NCBI RefSeq assembly: GCF_000808535.1
Contig: NZ_JWLV01000007.1
Location: 1 to 64,000, forward strand
Source of the DNA: Vibrio sinaloensis
GTDB taxonomy: Bacteria > Pseudomonadota > Gammaproteobacteria > Enterobacterales > Vibrionaceae
Direction of reading: 5' to 3'
Length of the DNA: 64,000 nt
The notes under the pieces are model-generated. The model saw only the letters and a list, made by a program, of their open reading frames with translations. It was not told the DNA's origin and did not search any database. This document shows positions 1 through 9,517 of the stretch, piece by piece (positions within the stretch are counted from its first letter, which is position 1; each line of letters opens with the position of its first letter). Made by a program: the position numbers and the translations under genes.

Positions 1-59
1 CCTTAAGTGAACGGCATTAGTGCAATGCACTCCCTTGAATATCCAGATATGACGGATAA

Positions 60-1421
60 TTAGCAGATAACTTTAACGGCTAAGCCGCCTTGAGACGTCT
101 CACGGTATTTTGCGTTCATGTCTTTACCTGTCTCTAGCATGGTTTCGATAACCTTATCTAGAGATACGGTAGGCGCAGACGAACGACGCAGTGCCATACG
201 AGTCGAGTTAATCGCTTTTACAGCAGCAATACCGTTACGCTCGATACATGGAACCTGTACCTGACCAGCAACTGGGTCACAGGTTAGACCTAGGTTGTGC
301 TCCATTGCAATTTCTGCGGCCATACAAACTTGCTCTGGGCTACCACCCATGAGCTCAGCAAGGCCCGCTGCCGCCATAGAACATGCCACGCCAACTTCAC
401 CCTGGCAGCCTACTTCAGCGCCAGAGATAGACGCGTTACGCTTGTACAGACCACCGATTGCGCCAGAAGCCGCAAAGTAACGGATGTAGTCTTTCTCGGT
501 CACGGTTTGGATGAACTTATCGTAGTAAGCCAGTACCGCAGGGATGATGCCACATGCACCGTTAGTTGGTGCCGTTACAACGCGGCCACCTGCAGCGTTC
601 TCTTCGTTAACAGCGAAAGCGAACATGTTTACCCAGTCTACAACCGACATAGGATCGTTAGTCGTTTTCTCTGAAGTAAGCAGTTGCTGACGAAGCGCTG
701 CCGCACGGCGAGGCACACGCAGTGGACCAGGCAGAATACCTTCAGTATTCATACCGCGATCCATACATTCACGCATGGTTTTCCAGATGTTGGCAAAGTA
801 CGTACGAGACTCTTCATCAGAGTGCATCGCTGCTTGGTTTTTCATCACCAACGTACTGATAGAAAGACCGCTTTCCTTACATTGATTCACTAGCTCTTCC
901 GCTGTTGTGAACTCGTAAGGGGCTTTTACTGGGTTCTCTTCTTCTTTACCGAAGTTTTCTTCATCAACGATGAAACCACCGCCGATAGAGTAATAGGTCT
1001 TTGAGTACACTTTTTCGTCATTGATCCAAGCGTGGATCTGCATGCCGTTTTCGTGAAGCTCAAGGTTAGTAGTATGGAAGTTCATACCACCTTCTTTCGG
1101 GAACGATACTGTGTGACAGTGCATGCCAACAGGGAGGCGCTCAGTTTCTTCCACGCGAGCGATAAAGCCCGGAATAGAGTCGATATCCACTTTTTCAGGA
1201 GTATTGCCAGCAAGACCCATGATGATTGCGATATCTGTGTGGTGACCTTTCCCTGTCAGTGATAGTGATCCATAAACGTCAACGGTAATTTTAGTGATGT
1301 CGCGCAATTTTCCCATTGAACGTAAATCATCAATAAATTCTTTACCCGCTTTCATTGGGCCTACAGTGTGTGAGCTTGAAGGACCAACGCCGATCTTATA
1401 GATGTCAAAAACACTAATCAT
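60..1421 (-). CDS. sdaA: L-serine ammonia-lyase (serine deaminase), single-chain iron-sulfur type
   Basis: Converts L-serine to pyruvate and ammonia in the cytoplasm. The 453-residue length matches the one-chain bacterial enzymes. The N-terminal start with GVGPSSSHT and the C-terminal domain with TAPTNGACG are family hallmarks. C339 (GCQGE), C381 (TCDPVAG) and C392 (VPCIE) correspond to the three cysteines known to hold the [4Fe-4S] cluster in this family. The ATG has a GAGGTAA ribosome site. It lies downstream of the serine transporter gene on the same strand, 94 bases away, an order like E. coli sdaC-sdaB, so it could equally be called sdaB. A hairpin sits between the two genes and may tune its level. 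Confidence 0.95.
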   Translation of the reverse strand: MISVFDIYKIGVGPSSSHTVGPMKAGKEFIDDLRSMGKLRDITKITVDVYGSLSLTGKGHHTDIAIIMGLAGNTPEKVDIDSIPGFIARVEETERLPVGMHCHTVSFPKEGGMNFHTTNLELHENGMQIHAWINDEKVYSKTYYSIGGGFIVDEENFGKEEENPVKAPYEFTTAEELVNQCKESGLSISTLVMKNQAAMHSDEESRTYFANIWKTMRECMDRGMNTEGILPGPLRVPRRAAALRQQLLTSEKTTNDPMSVVDWVNMFAFAVNEENAAGGRVVTAPTNGACGIIPAVLAYYDKFIQTVTEKDYIRYFAASGAIGGLYKRNASISGAEVGCQGEVGVACSMAAAGLAELMGGSPEQVCMAAEIAMEHNLGLTCDPVAGQVQVPCIERNGIAAVKAINSTRMALRRSSAPTVSLDKVIETMLETGKDMNAKYRETSQGGLAVKVIC

Positions 1422-1439
1422 ATCGATTACCTCAAAACT

Positions 1440-1464
1440 AAGCCTCCCAGGGGGAGGGAGGCTT
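1440..1464 (-). terminator. Hairpin between serine transporter and serine deaminase genes
   Basis: A perfect 9-base inverted repeat (arms AAGCCTCCC and GGGAGGCTT, 7-base loop) lies in the 94-base gap between sdaC and sdaA. On the minus strand it is followed by TTAGTTTTG, a poor U-tract, so it is better seen as a partial terminator or an mRNA-stabilising stem than a full stop. The deaminase start codon is only 19 bases beyond it. Confidence 0.5.
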
Positions 1465-1515
1465 ATTATTATCGTTATATTCTTGGTTTAATCAGACTTT
1501 AAAAAAGTGACTGGA

Positions 1516-2769
1516 TTAAAGAGCGCCGTAGATTACAGAAGTAATGGCCGCAATACCACAAAGAGCTGTGAAAATCTGTACAGGTGTAGAAGTTTTGTAC
1601 TTCGCCATCGCTGGTACTTTTTGCATTGCGAATACAGGCATTAGGAACAAGATAGCCGCAATCATTGGCGCGCCCATTGTTTCAATCATGCCTAGGATGC
1701 TTGGGTTAACGATAGCCACAATCCAAGTCGTTACAACGATGAAGATCAGTGATGCTTTTTCAATCTTGTTTACTGGCGTTTCAGAGCGAGATTTCACTAG
1801 ACCAACGAGACCTTCGTGCGCACCTAGGAAGTGACCAAAGTAGCTTGAAGTAATTGCTGCGAAAGCAACGAGTGGACCCATGTAAGAGATCAGTGGAGAT
1901 TCGTGAACGTTCGCTAGGTAAGAAAGAACAGAGATGTTTTGCTCTTTCGCCATTGCTAGTTGCTCTGGAGACAGTGAAAGTACCACAGAGAATACGAAGA
2001 ACATTACAAAGCCCATTAGCATCATTGCTGCGCCACCAGTGATAGCGTCAGTTTTCTGAACTGCGTTGTCACCGTGTACACGACGTTGCTCTTTAGAGAA
2101 CTGAGAGATAACTGGGCTGTGGTTGAAAGAGAACACAATGATTGGAATTGCTAGCCAAACAACAGATGGCATAGAAGACCAGTCTGGTGCAACAGACATC
2201 ATTGAGCTGTTCCAATCAGGGATTAGGTAGAAAGAAAGCGCAAGTAGGATGAACACTAGTGGGTAAACCAGTGCAGATGTTGCTTTCAGCATCAGCTCTT
2301 TACCAAACACAACACCGGCAGTCATTGCAGCGATCAGCGCACCAGACAGTAGCCAGCGAGGGATGGATTCCATGCCCATTTGGTTTACTAGGAACGAGTC
2401 AACCGTGTTTGTGATACCAACACCGTAGATAAGAACGATAGGGTAGATAGCGAAAAAGTAAGCAAAAGTAATAAGGTTTGCGCCAGTCTTACCAAAGTGT
2501 TCTTCAACAGTATCAGTGATGTCAGCTTCAGGATTTTTTGCAGAAAGTACGAAACGAGCAAGAGATTTGTGTGCGAACCAAGTCATTGGTGCCGCGATTA
2601 GAGCAAGGATAACTAATGGCCAGAAACCGCCAGCACCTGCTTTAATTGGAAGGAAAAGTACGCCAGCACCTACCGCAGTACCGAAAAGTGACAGACACCA
2701 GGTGAAATCCTTGTAAGTAAACTTACTAGGAGATTGTGCGGAAGAAACCGCAGAAGTATTAGTATTCAT
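1516..2769 (-). CDS. sdaC: Serine transporter, HAAAP family
   Basis: Inner-membrane proton-coupled serine importer of the hydroxy and aromatic amino acid permease family. The 417-residue chain opens with a short hydrophilic leader and then FTWCLSLFGTAVGAGVLFLPI, the first membrane helix that carries the family's GxGxLFLP-type signature; about eleven hydrophobic helices follow. It is transcribed ahead of the serine deaminase gene, so import and breakdown of serine are probably one operon. The 290 bases upstream, up to the Nudix gene, contain AT-rich promoter-like sequence and a near-palindrome TGCAATTTTGCA around 2809, but no operator I can name with confidence. Confidence 0.93.
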   Translation of the reverse strand: MNTNTSAVSSAQSPSKFTYKDFTWCLSLFGTAVGAGVLFLPIKAGAGGFWPLVILALIAAPMTWFAHKSLARFVLSAKNPEADITDTVEEHFGKTGANLITFAYFFAIYPIVLIYGVGITNTVDSFLVNQMGMESIPRWLLSGALIAAMTAGVVFGKELMLKATSALVYPLVFILLALSFYLIPDWNSSMMSVAPDWSSMPSVVWLAIPIIVFSFNHSPVISQFSKEQRRVHGDNAVQKTDAITGGAAMMLMGFVMFFVFSVVLSLSPEQLAMAKEQNISVLSYLANVHESPLISYMGPLVAFAAITSSYFGHFLGAHEGLVGLVKSRSETPVNKIEKASLIFIVVTTWIVAIVNPSILGMIETMGAPMIAAILFLMPVFAMQKVPAMAKYKTSTPVQIFTALCGIAAITSVIYGAL

Positions 2770-3059
2770 TTTGTGATACTCATTTTTGGGAACAGGAAAT
2801 AAGTCGGGTGCAATTTTGCATAAAAATCTTGCACAAAAAATAGATCTAAATCATGAATTGATTGGAGTTATAACATGATATGTCAAAAAGGAGTTTTTGG
2901 TCACGAAAATGCCGTGCTACTAGTGATTTATGCTAATCCGTGAAATTAGTTTTTCTAATGTTGTAGCAAAAAAGTTAGGCGTAGTTTGCAGGAAAACGTT
3001 TGCGCTATTGATAAATAATTAAACTAATATGAACAAATGTTGCTCGATATATTATTCTA

Positions 3060-3668
3060 TTAATATTGATGCATAATGTGCTTTTGCATTGCTTGAATGA
3101 TTTGCGCTGTCATCCCCCAAATAAAGTGCTGTTTGTAAGAGAGTCCAAACACACGGTGTGAATGATTGGCAAATTGGAATTGTTGGCTTTTCAGTTGTCT
3201 TCTGTCCAGCACCACCTTGGCGGGCACTTCAAAAACCTCATCAACTTCATTTGGATCAATGACGCTCTGGTAATTCTCGTCCACAAACGCGAGAAATGGC
3301 GTCACACTGAACTTACTGATCGTCACGAGTTCTGGCATTTGGCCGAATATATCGATCTCGTTGTGACGAATACCGACCTCTTCGAATGTTTCTCTAAGCG
3401 CTGTGTGAGCTAAGCTATGATCGTCATTCTCATGTTTTCCGCCGGGGAAACTGACTTGTCCTGGGTGATGTTTAAGATGTTTAGCCCGCTTGGTGAAAAT
3501 GACATTTAGCTCTTGATTGCGTTCAACGAAACCAATCAGGACAGATGCCTTGCGTAGCGGTTGATTTTGCAGGTGAGCGACGCGTTTGACCGCTTCTTGG
3601 TGATAGTTGACGGTTTGGTGTAACTGAAAGTTTTGAATCAGTTGGCTTTTGTTGAATTCCGATAACAC
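3060..3668 (-). CDS. nudL: Coenzyme A pyrophosphatase, Nudix family
   Basis: Predicted cytoplasmic Nudix hydrolase that splits CoA and its derivatives into 3',5'-ADP and 4'-phosphopantetheine. The Nudix box is present (GGK...RETFEEVGI); the glutamate usual before the REUXEEXGU part is absent, as I recall also for E. coli NudL. Directly before it is FTKRAKHLKHHPGQVSFPGG, the extra motif of the CoA-specific subfamily. The start is GTG at 3666-3668 with GGAG five bases upstream; no ATG fits better. 202 residues, normal for the family. It is divergent from the hnoX gene and 290 bases upstream of sdaC on the same strand, probably a separate unit. Confidence 0.88.
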   Translation of the reverse strand: MLSEFNKSQLIQNFQLHQTVNYHQEAVKRVAHLQNQPLRKASVLIGFVERNQELNVIFTKRAKHLKHHPGQVSFPGGKHENDDHSLAHTALRETFEEVGIRHNEIDIFGQMPELVTISKFSVTPFLAFVDENYQSVIDPNEVDEVFEVPAKVVLDRRQLKSQQFQFANHSHRVFGLSYKQHFIWGMTAQIIQAMQKHIMHQY

Positions 3669-3752
3669 GATAACTCCATGTCTTAATTTGATAATCCGTT
3701 TTTTTTAGCTCATGCTTTTAATTCACCATATAGTGCAAGGATAGCTCAAATT

Positions 3753-4295
3753 ATGAAAGGAATTATCTTTACTGAGTTTATTGATTTGGTTGAAGCTAAG
3801 TTCGGTTTGGACACACTTGATGACATCTTAGAGAGTGCAGGGGATGATGGTGTCTATACTTCGGTAGGCAGTTACGATCACCGAAAGTTGGTTCAACTTG
3901 TGGTGATGCTGAGTAACAAGACAGGTATACCTGCCGAGGACCTACAACGGGTTTTTGGCCAAAGCGTCTTTAACAACCTCTATAGCTCGCTGCCCAAATC
4001 GAGTAGCCTCGAAAACTGTCAGTCGACGTTTCAGTTCATTCGCTTGGTCGAAGATTACATCCACACTGAAGTGAAAAAATTGTATCAAGACGCCAACCCG
4101 CCGAGATTTGACTTTATTTCAGAATCTGAGACAGAGATGGAGTTTGACTATCGCAGCGCGCGATGTATGGCGCATGTTTGTTTGGGATTGTTAGAAGGGT
4201 GTGCGGCGCACTTTGAGCAATCGATCAATGTAGAGATGGTTCCTCAGGTTGAAGATGGCAGTAACGTACGCTTCAAAGTGGTGCTGGTAGAGTGA
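3753..4295 (+). CDS. hnoX: H-NOX heme nitric-oxide sensor protein
   Basis: A 180-residue stand-alone heme-nitric oxide binding domain. The proximal heme ligand is H104 (DYIH) and the heme-propionate motif YxSxR is Y133-S135-R137. In bacteria such proteins bind NO and alter the activity of a partner kinase or diguanylate cyclase; here the partner is the hybrid kinase that starts seven bases downstream. Cysteines are at 89, 138, 143 and 150 only. The C-terminal cysteines that, in the Shewanella and V. cholerae proteins, help form a zinc/thiol redox site after about residue 160 are not seen. AAGGA precedes the ATG by about ten bases. Confidence 0.95.
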   Translation: MKGIIFTEFIDLVEAKFGLDTLDDILESAGDDGVYTSVGSYDHRKLVQLVVMLSNKTGIPAEDLQRVFGQSVFNNLYSSLPKSSSLENCQSTFQFIRLVEDYIHTEVKKLYQDANPPRFDFISESETEMEFDYRSARCMAHVCLGLLEGCAAHFEQSINVEMVPQVEDGSNVRFKVVLVE

Positions 4296-4302
4296 CGGTT
4301 CA

Positions 4303-6003
4303 ATGAGTAGTAATTCTGCACTGGAGCGAAAACTCGCTCGGGAGACAGCTTCGCGCAAAGCCGCGGAGCAACTATTAGAACAAAAGAGCTTAGAGCTGTT
4401 TGAAGCGAACCAACAGCTTACCTTGGCGTTGAGTCAGTTAAAAAAACAAAATCGCGATGGACTGCAAAAGCTCGAGTTTGAACAACAGATAAGCGAGGGA
4501 TTGATTCATTTTGGGCGCGCATTTTTGAGTCGCAATCTGGATGACGGATTGGTTTCGTCGTTATTGGAGCGTTTGAAACATTCATCGGCGCTCAGTCACG
4601 CAGAGCTATTTTTACTACCTAAACTGGTGCCCACACTCGTTGCGGATCGCTTCAACGTCACCGAGGTGCGTGGGATTGACCAAGTGAAGCCCTACGCTGT
4701 TTGGGAGGCAAATCAGCTCCGGTTACCACTTGAAGTGGATTACAAAACGGTTGGTGAACTGAGCGTGGTTCTCAATGACGTCGACGTCGACCGAGACTTT
4801 GTGGTGAGCCAAATAACGCTCGTTGCTGACTTGCTCTGCAGTGCGATAAGCCGTCAGTTGATCATTACCAGCAACCAAAAAGCCCGAGCGCGTGCAGAAG
4901 AGTCGGAGAAGGCAACCAAAGAGTTTGTTGCCATGATCAACCACGAGCTACGTACGCCTCTCAATGGCTTGCTAGGCAGCGCCGAGTTGCTTGCCGAAAC
5001 GCAGCTAAACGATGAACAGTCGACTCTGTTAAATAATCTCGTCTATTCGGGAGATTTGCTTCGTTTGATCATCAACGACATCCTTGATTTCAGTAAGATC
5101 AGCGCAGGCATGATGGAGTTGATACCAAGCCGATTTGAGTGGGCTTCTGTTAAGCAGATGCTAAATGGCATTTTTCAGTCGAAGGCGATTGAAAAAGGCG
5201 TCGACTTTCGCATCAAAGAATCGACGCCTGTTCCGCCAATCCTAATTGGAGACTTTGAGCGAATATGCCAAGTTATGGTGAACTTGGTTGGCAACGCGGT
5301 TAAGTTCACGCGTCAAGGCTCTGTGTCTGTTACAACGCAGTGGAAACATGATCAGTTGACGATGACTGTGGAGGACACTGGTATCGGTATTGAGCAAGAG
5401 GATTTATCGACACTGTTTGACCCTTTTGTTCAAGTTGACCGTACGGCGACGCGTCATTTCGAAGGGACAGGGCTAGGTTTAGCCATCTGTAAAAACCTTG
5501 TCGAGCTAATGAGAGGGCATATTCATGTCCATAGTGTCAAAGGCAGTGGGAGTACATTTACGGTGACAATTCCGTTGGTTGTCGGAGAAGAAGAGATTGA
5601 TACCGAGCATGCTCGTCCAGGTGGAAATGATACGACGACATTACTTGAGCAGCTCTCAATCTTGGTGGTGGATGACATCCGAATGAACCAAGTGATCATC
5701 AATCAGATGCTAAAAAAACTCTCCATTCAACCCGACATTGCTACCAATGGCATTGAAGCGATCAAAGCCGCCAGTGACCATCAATACGATCTTATCTTTA
5801 TGGATTGTCGAATGCCAGAAATGGATGGGTTTGAAGCAACGCGCTATTTGCGAGAACAGAACTACACACTGCCGATCATTGCCCTGACCGCGGGCACTAC
5901 GTTAGAAGAGCGTGAGAAATGCATTGTCAGCGGCATGAATGATATTTTAACAAAACCATACACCGCGCAAGACTTAAGGCTGATGCTAGAAAAGTGGGTT
6001 TAG
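4303..6003 (+). CDS. hqsK: Hybrid histidine kinase paired with H-NOX (HqsK-type)
   Basis: Cytoplasmic hybrid sensor kinase, 566 residues. Order: N-terminal coiled coil (about 1-60), a GAF-like sensory region without membrane helices (about 60-185), HisKA with phospho-acceptor H214 (INHELRTP), HATPase with NAVKF, DTGIGI and GTGLGL boxes (about 315-425), then a receiver with D501 and K551. The seven-base gap to hnoX implies one operon and an H-NOX-kinase pair. In V. harveyi the H-NOX-associated kinase HqsK feeds the quorum-sensing phosphorelay at LuxU; the symbol here is by analogy of layout. It lacks its own HPt domain, so it needs a separate one such as LuxU, which is not in this window. Confidence 0.85.
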   Translation: MSSNSALERKLARETASRKAAEQLLEQKSLELFEANQQLTLALSQLKKQNRDGLQKLEFEQQISEGLIHFGRAFLSRNLDDGLVSSLLERLKHSSALSHAELFLLPKLVPTLVADRFNVTEVRGIDQVKPYAVWEANQLRLPLEVDYKTVGELSVVLNDVDVDRDFVVSQITLVADLLCSAISRQLIITSNQKARARAEESEKATKEFVAMINHELRTPLNGLLGSAELLAETQLNDEQSTLLNNLVYSGDLLRLIINDILDFSKISAGMMELIPSRFEWASVKQMLNGIFQSKAIEKGVDFRIKESTPVPPILIGDFERICQVMVNLVGNAVKFTRQGSVSVTTQWKHDQLTMTVEDTGIGIEQEDLSTLFDPFVQVDRTATRHFEGTGLGLAICKNLVELMRGHIHVHSVKGSGSTFTVTIPLVVGEEEIDTEHARPGGNDTTTLLEQLSILVVDDIRMNQVIINQMLKKLSIQPDIATNGIEAIKAASDHQYDLIFMDCRMPEMDGFEATRYLREQNYTLPIIALTAGTTLEEREKCIVSGMNDILTKPYTAQDLRLMLEKWV

Positions 6004-6015
6004 CACCCACTTTTT
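5991..6015 (+). terminator. Bidirectional terminator between hybrid kinase and pabB
   Basis: Arms AAGTGGGT and ACCCACTT with a short loop, then a run of five T. The stem overlaps the kinase stop codon and ends just before the convergent pabB stop, so it can serve both genes. Confidence 0.8.
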
Positions 6016-6016
6016 A

Positions 6017-7420
6017 CTATTGTGCAAGCGTTGGCAAAATTCGACTCAGCTTATCTAATGTCTCTTGGTACTCTGATTCACATTGACTGTCGGCAACCAA
6101 GCCACCACCAGCCCACACGTGCAGCTTACCCTGTTCGGCCACCAAGGTACGAATGGTAATGCTGGTGTCCATTCGTCCGTGACGGCTGATATAGCCAATA
6201 CTGCCACAATACGCACTTCGTCGATGAGGCTCGAGCTCTTCGATGATTTCCATAGCACGAATTTTTGGAGCGCCCGTAATTGAACCGCCCGGGAAACTCG
6301 CTCTTAGCAGATCGGCTGGGGCATATTGGCAATCCAACTCTGCGCGAATCGTACTCACTAAATGATGAACGGCAGGGAAGCTCTCAATATCGAAAAGTTT
6401 CGGCACGTGAACCGTTCCAGGTTTTGCCACGCGACCTACATCATTTCTCAGCAGATCAACAATCATCAAGTTTTCAGCTTGATCTTTTTCCGCGCTGGCT
6501 AGGTCGAGCGCAGATTGTTCGTCTTGCTGTGGGCAGTCAGAGCGAGGACGTGTTCCCTTAATCGGTTTGGTTTCAATGACTCTGTCTTTGACTTCTAAAA
6601 ATCGCTCCGGAGAGACACTCAAAATCGCCCCTTGCTCTGTGCGGATAAACGCAGAGAAAGGGCCTTGGTTAACCGCTTCGAGCTTCTGATACGCCTGCCA
6701 CTCACTGCCTTGATACTCCGCCACAAAACGCTGTGCAAGGTTAATCTGATAACAGTCACCAGAGAGCAAATACTCCTGCACTTGGGCAAACTTTTGACTG
6801 TATTCAGATTTAGTCATGTTTGATTGCCACGTTGAGTTGAGCGCGAAGTTATCCGATGGCATGGGAGTTTGGCTTAACAACCAGTGGTAATGTTTCTCTA
6901 CATTGAGTCCAACGATAGCGGCGCTTTGTTGGTTGTGGTCAACAATCACGGCCCACTCATACAAGCCGACCGCCATATCGGGCGTATCGAGGTCTTTCTT
7001 GGAAAGCTCTGGCAGTTTCTCAACGCGTCGGCCAAGATCATAAGAGAAATACCCCAGCGCGCCGCCGATAAAGGGCAAATCACCCTCGTAGTGGATGTCG
7101 CCAAGCCAGCGAGTTTGCTCTGCTTGCAGGAGATCAAATGGGTCACTTGACGACGTGAATTGGCCGTCAGGATTTACGACTAACGTTCGATCGCCATTGG
7201 TGGTCAGTGTGGCGATAGGTTGGGCGACCAAAATGTCGAAGCGACTGTCGATATGCGTGCGGGATGGCGACCTTAACAACATGGCCCATGGCAGGTGCTC
7301 AATGGAGTCAAAAAGCTGTTTGGCAAGATCATTTTGGTATTTAATCGGCTTGATTTCTAAGCAATTTGGCGCGTTGTTATTCATTTGTTTAATTTGTGAC
7401 AAAGAGATCGTTCGCTGCAT
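6017..7420 (-). CDS. pabB: Aminodeoxychorismate synthase component I
   Basis: Large subunit that, with a PabA glutaminase, turns chorismate and glutamine into 4-amino-4-deoxychorismate for folate synthesis. It has the chorismate-binding fold with IKGTRPRS, FPGGSITGAPKIRAMEII, and the C-terminal GGGLVADS and E-x2-E signature. PIKGT carries the lysine that PabB uses as catalytic nucleophile, which separates it from anthranilate synthase TrpE. The 467-residue length is normal. The first ATG (7418-7420) lacks a good ribosome site, and a second ATG lies 12 codons inside, so the N-terminus is not certain. No pabA neighbour is present. Confidence 0.92.
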   Translation of the reverse strand: MQRTISLSQIKQMNNNAPNCLEIKPIKYQNDLAKQLFDSIEHLPWAMLLRSPSRTHIDSRFDILVAQPIATLTTNGDRTLVVNPDGQFTSSSDPFDLLQAEQTRWLGDIHYEGDLPFIGGALGYFSYDLGRRVEKLPELSKKDLDTPDMAVGLYEWAVIVDHNQQSAAIVGLNVEKHYHWLLSQTPMPSDNFALNSTWQSNMTKSEYSQKFAQVQEYLLSGDCYQINLAQRFVAEYQGSEWQAYQKLEAVNQGPFSAFIRTEQGAILSVSPERFLEVKDRVIETKPIKGTRPRSDCPQQDEQSALDLASAEKDQAENLMIVDLLRNDVGRVAKPGTVHVPKLFDIESFPAVHHLVSTIRAELDCQYAPADLLRASFPGGSITGAPKIRAMEIIEELEPHRRSAYCGSIGYISRHGRMDTSITIRTLVAEQGKLHVWAGGGLVADSQCESEYQETLDKLSRILPTLAQ

Positions 7421-7577
7421 GGTAACAGAGGGAAAGCAAGAGTATCATAATGCTAACCAACGCCGCTACTCATGACGTTTAATAATAAAAAGGCGCAGTC
7501 AGCCTGAGTCAATCGCCTAATAGGCAAACGTTTGAGTAGATGGATGAAAAGGAAGCATAACGATAAAGAGGCACGCA

Positions 7578-9095
7578 ATGACGGTTATTCGCCAGCAAGA
7601 CGTGATCAGCAGTGTTGCTGATGCACTTCAGTACATTTCTTACTACCACCCTCTAGACTTTGTTCAAGCCCTGGAAAAAGCCTATCACAAAGAAGAGAGC
7701 CAAGCGGCGAAAGACGCGATTGCTCAAATTCTGATTAACTCTCGCATGTCTGCAGAAGGCCATCGCCCAATCTGTCAAGATACCGGTATCGTCACCTGTT
7801 TCGTCAATGTGGGCATGGGCGTCCAATGGGACTCTACCGATCTTACGGTGCAGCAAATGGTTGATGAAGGTGTTCGTCAAGCGTACACCAATCCAGATAA
7901 CCCACTACGTGCATCGGTATTGATGGATCCTGCGGGCAAGCGAATCAATACCAAAGACAACACTCCTGCGGTTGTTCACATCAATATGGTGCCGGGCAAC
8001 AAAGTAGAAATTCAGATCGCGGCAAAAGGCGGCGGTAGCGAAAACAAAACGAAAATGGTCATGCTAAACCCGTCTGACGATATTGCGGAATGGGTAGAAA
8101 AAACGTTGCCGACGATGGGCGCGGGCTGGTGTCCACCGGGCATGTTAGGAATCGGCATTGGCGGCACCGCTGAAAAAGCGGCAGTATTGGCGAAAGAATC
8201 GCTGATGGAACACATCGATATTCAAGAGCTGATCGAACGTGGCCCGCAAAACGCAGAAGAAGAACTGCGTTTAGATATCTTTAACCGTGTCAACAAGCTA
8301 GGTATTGGCGCTCAAGGTCTTGGCGGTTTGACAACCGTTGTTGACGTTAAGATCAAAACAGCACCGACGCACGCAGCATCTAAACCTGTGTGTTTGATCC
8401 CGAACTGTGCGGCTACTCGCCATGTACACTTCACGTTAGATGGCACAGGCCCTGCGGACTTAACGCCACCAAAATTGGAAGAGTGGCCAGACATTACGTG
8501 GGAAGCGGGGGAGAACACTCGCCGAGTTAACCTCGATGAAGTGACACAAGCGGATGTGGAGCAGTGGAAGACCGGCGAAACGGTTCTGCTTTCAGGTAAG
8601 ATCCTGACTGGTCGTGACGCGGCGCATAAACGCATCCAAACCATGCTACAAAATGGTGAAGGCTTGCCAGAAGGTGTCGATTTTAAAGGCAAGTTTATCT
8701 ACTACGTCGGCCCTGTTGATGCAGTCGGGGATGAAGCCGTAGGTCCTGCGGGTCCAACCACCTCTACGCGTATGGATAAGTTCACCGACATGATGCTTGA
8801 AGAGACAGGCATCATGGGCATGATCGGTAAAGCGGAGCGCGGACCGGCGACCGTTGAGTCGATTAAAAAGCACAAAGCGGTCTACTTGATGGCAGTCGGC
8901 GGCGCGGCTTATTTGGTTGCTAAAGCGATTAAGAAAGCGCGCGTGGTGGCGTTCGAAGATCTGGGTATGGAAGCGATTTATGAATTTGAAGTCGAAGATA
9001 TGCCAGTAACCGTAGCCGTTGACTCCAATGGTGCTAACGCTCACCAAATTGGTCCTGATACTTGGAAAGTAAAAATCCAAGAGATGGAAAGTTAA
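7578..9095 (+). CDS. fumA: Class I fumarate hydratase (iron-sulfur fumarase)
   Basis: Interconverts fumarate and malate in the citric acid cycle, cytoplasmic. The 505-residue chain has the N-terminal hydro-lyase domain with C66 (CQDTG), C185 (GWCPPG) and C277 (IPNCAATRH), which are the likely [4Fe-4S] ligands, and a C-terminal domain with GPAGPTTSTRMDKF. This is the oxygen-sensitive class, unrelated in sequence to class II FumC. It starts at ATG with AAAGAGG upstream and stands alone, divergent from pabB across about 157 bases. A stem-like segment follows the stop codon (about 9100-9135) but has no T-run. Confidence 0.93.
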   Translation: MTVIRQQDVISSVADALQYISYYHPLDFVQALEKAYHKEESQAAKDAIAQILINSRMSAEGHRPICQDTGIVTCFVNVGMGVQWDSTDLTVQQMVDEGVRQAYTNPDNPLRASVLMDPAGKRINTKDNTPAVVHINMVPGNKVEIQIAAKGGGSENKTKMVMLNPSDDIAEWVEKTLPTMGAGWCPPGMLGIGIGGTAEKAAVLAKESLMEHIDIQELIERGPQNAEEELRLDIFNRVNKLGIGAQGLGGLTTVVDVKIKTAPTHAASKPVCLIPNCAATRHVHFTLDGTGPADLTPPKLEEWPDITWEAGENTRRVNLDEVTQADVEQWKTGETVLLSGKILTGRDAAHKRIQTMLQNGEGLPEGVDFKGKFIYYVGPVDAVGDEAVGPAGPTTSTRMDKFTDMMLEETGIMGMIGKAERGPATVESIKKHKAVYLMAVGGAAYLVAKAIKKARVVAFEDLGMEAIYEFEVEDMPVTVAVDSNGANAHQIGPDTWKVKIQEMES

Positions 9096-9214
9096 GTTTG
9101 TGAGAAATTGCTGATTTAGCAAGAGATTCTCGCAAAGATTTGACAAAGGTGTGGGTAAAACTGCACCTTTTGTCTATATACTACAAATTGTAAACAAATA
9201 CGTCAGGAGCGAAA

Positions 9215-9400
9215 ATGCCTCGTTTTATTCAAATTCTTCAGCTAGTCATCGCGGCTGTCGTCGGTTTCTTTGTCGGCTACGACATCATTTTGCACGGCAT
9301 CAGCATATTCGATGAAAAATACGTGACCATCACATGCGTGTTGTTTGCCCTTCTCGAAATCGCACTATTTGTGATTTACAAGCTCATTGAAGACGATTAG
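9215..9400 (+). CDS. Small two-helix membrane protein, unknown function
   Basis: 61 residues with two hydrophobic stretches (about 5-30 and 36-57) and an acidic C-terminal tail (LIEDD), so probably an inner-membrane hairpin protein. I do not recognise a family. It is likely real: CAGGAG lies five bases before the ATG, a promoter-like TTGTCT / TATACT pair is upstream around 9170-9185, and a strong terminator follows, which makes it a single-gene transcript. It lies just ahead of ycjX, but the terminator separates the two. Confidence 0.7.
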   Translation: MPRFIQILQLVIAAVVGFFVGYDIILHGISIFDEKYVTITCVLFALLEIALFVIYKLIEDD

Positions 9401-9424
9401 ATATCACGCCCTAGTTTTTATTAG

Positions 9425-9453
9425 AGCCCTTGATGCATATCGAGGGCTTTTTT
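9425..9453 (+). terminator. Intrinsic terminator after small membrane protein gene
   Basis: Arms AGCCCT and AGGGCT (extendable by TGAT/ATCG-like pairs) followed by six T. It closes the one-gene unit upstream of ycjX. Confidence 0.8.
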
Positions 9454-9517
9454 GTTCATCTTTGATTAAGATTGGAGCCAGTATGATGAGTGCGAATAGT
9501 TAAATAAGAGAAGTTGA

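Noticed and set aside
1-59. Short plus-strand frame (18 codons) ending at 62
   Set aside because: No ribosome site or family match; it runs into the end of the serine deaminase gene. A TAA at 4-6 could end a gene outside the window, but this cannot be judged.
2805-2820. Near-palindrome TGCAATTTTGCA upstream of sdaC as an operator
   Set aside because: Too short and imperfect, and it matches no known regulator site.
8646-9146. 166-codon minus-strand frame inside the fumarase gene
   Set aside because: It is antisense to a well-conserved enzyme, has no family match or ribosome site, and follows from the codon use of fumarase. Other long antisense frames (for example 17308-17727, 22576-22980, 8312-8692) are rejected for the same reason.
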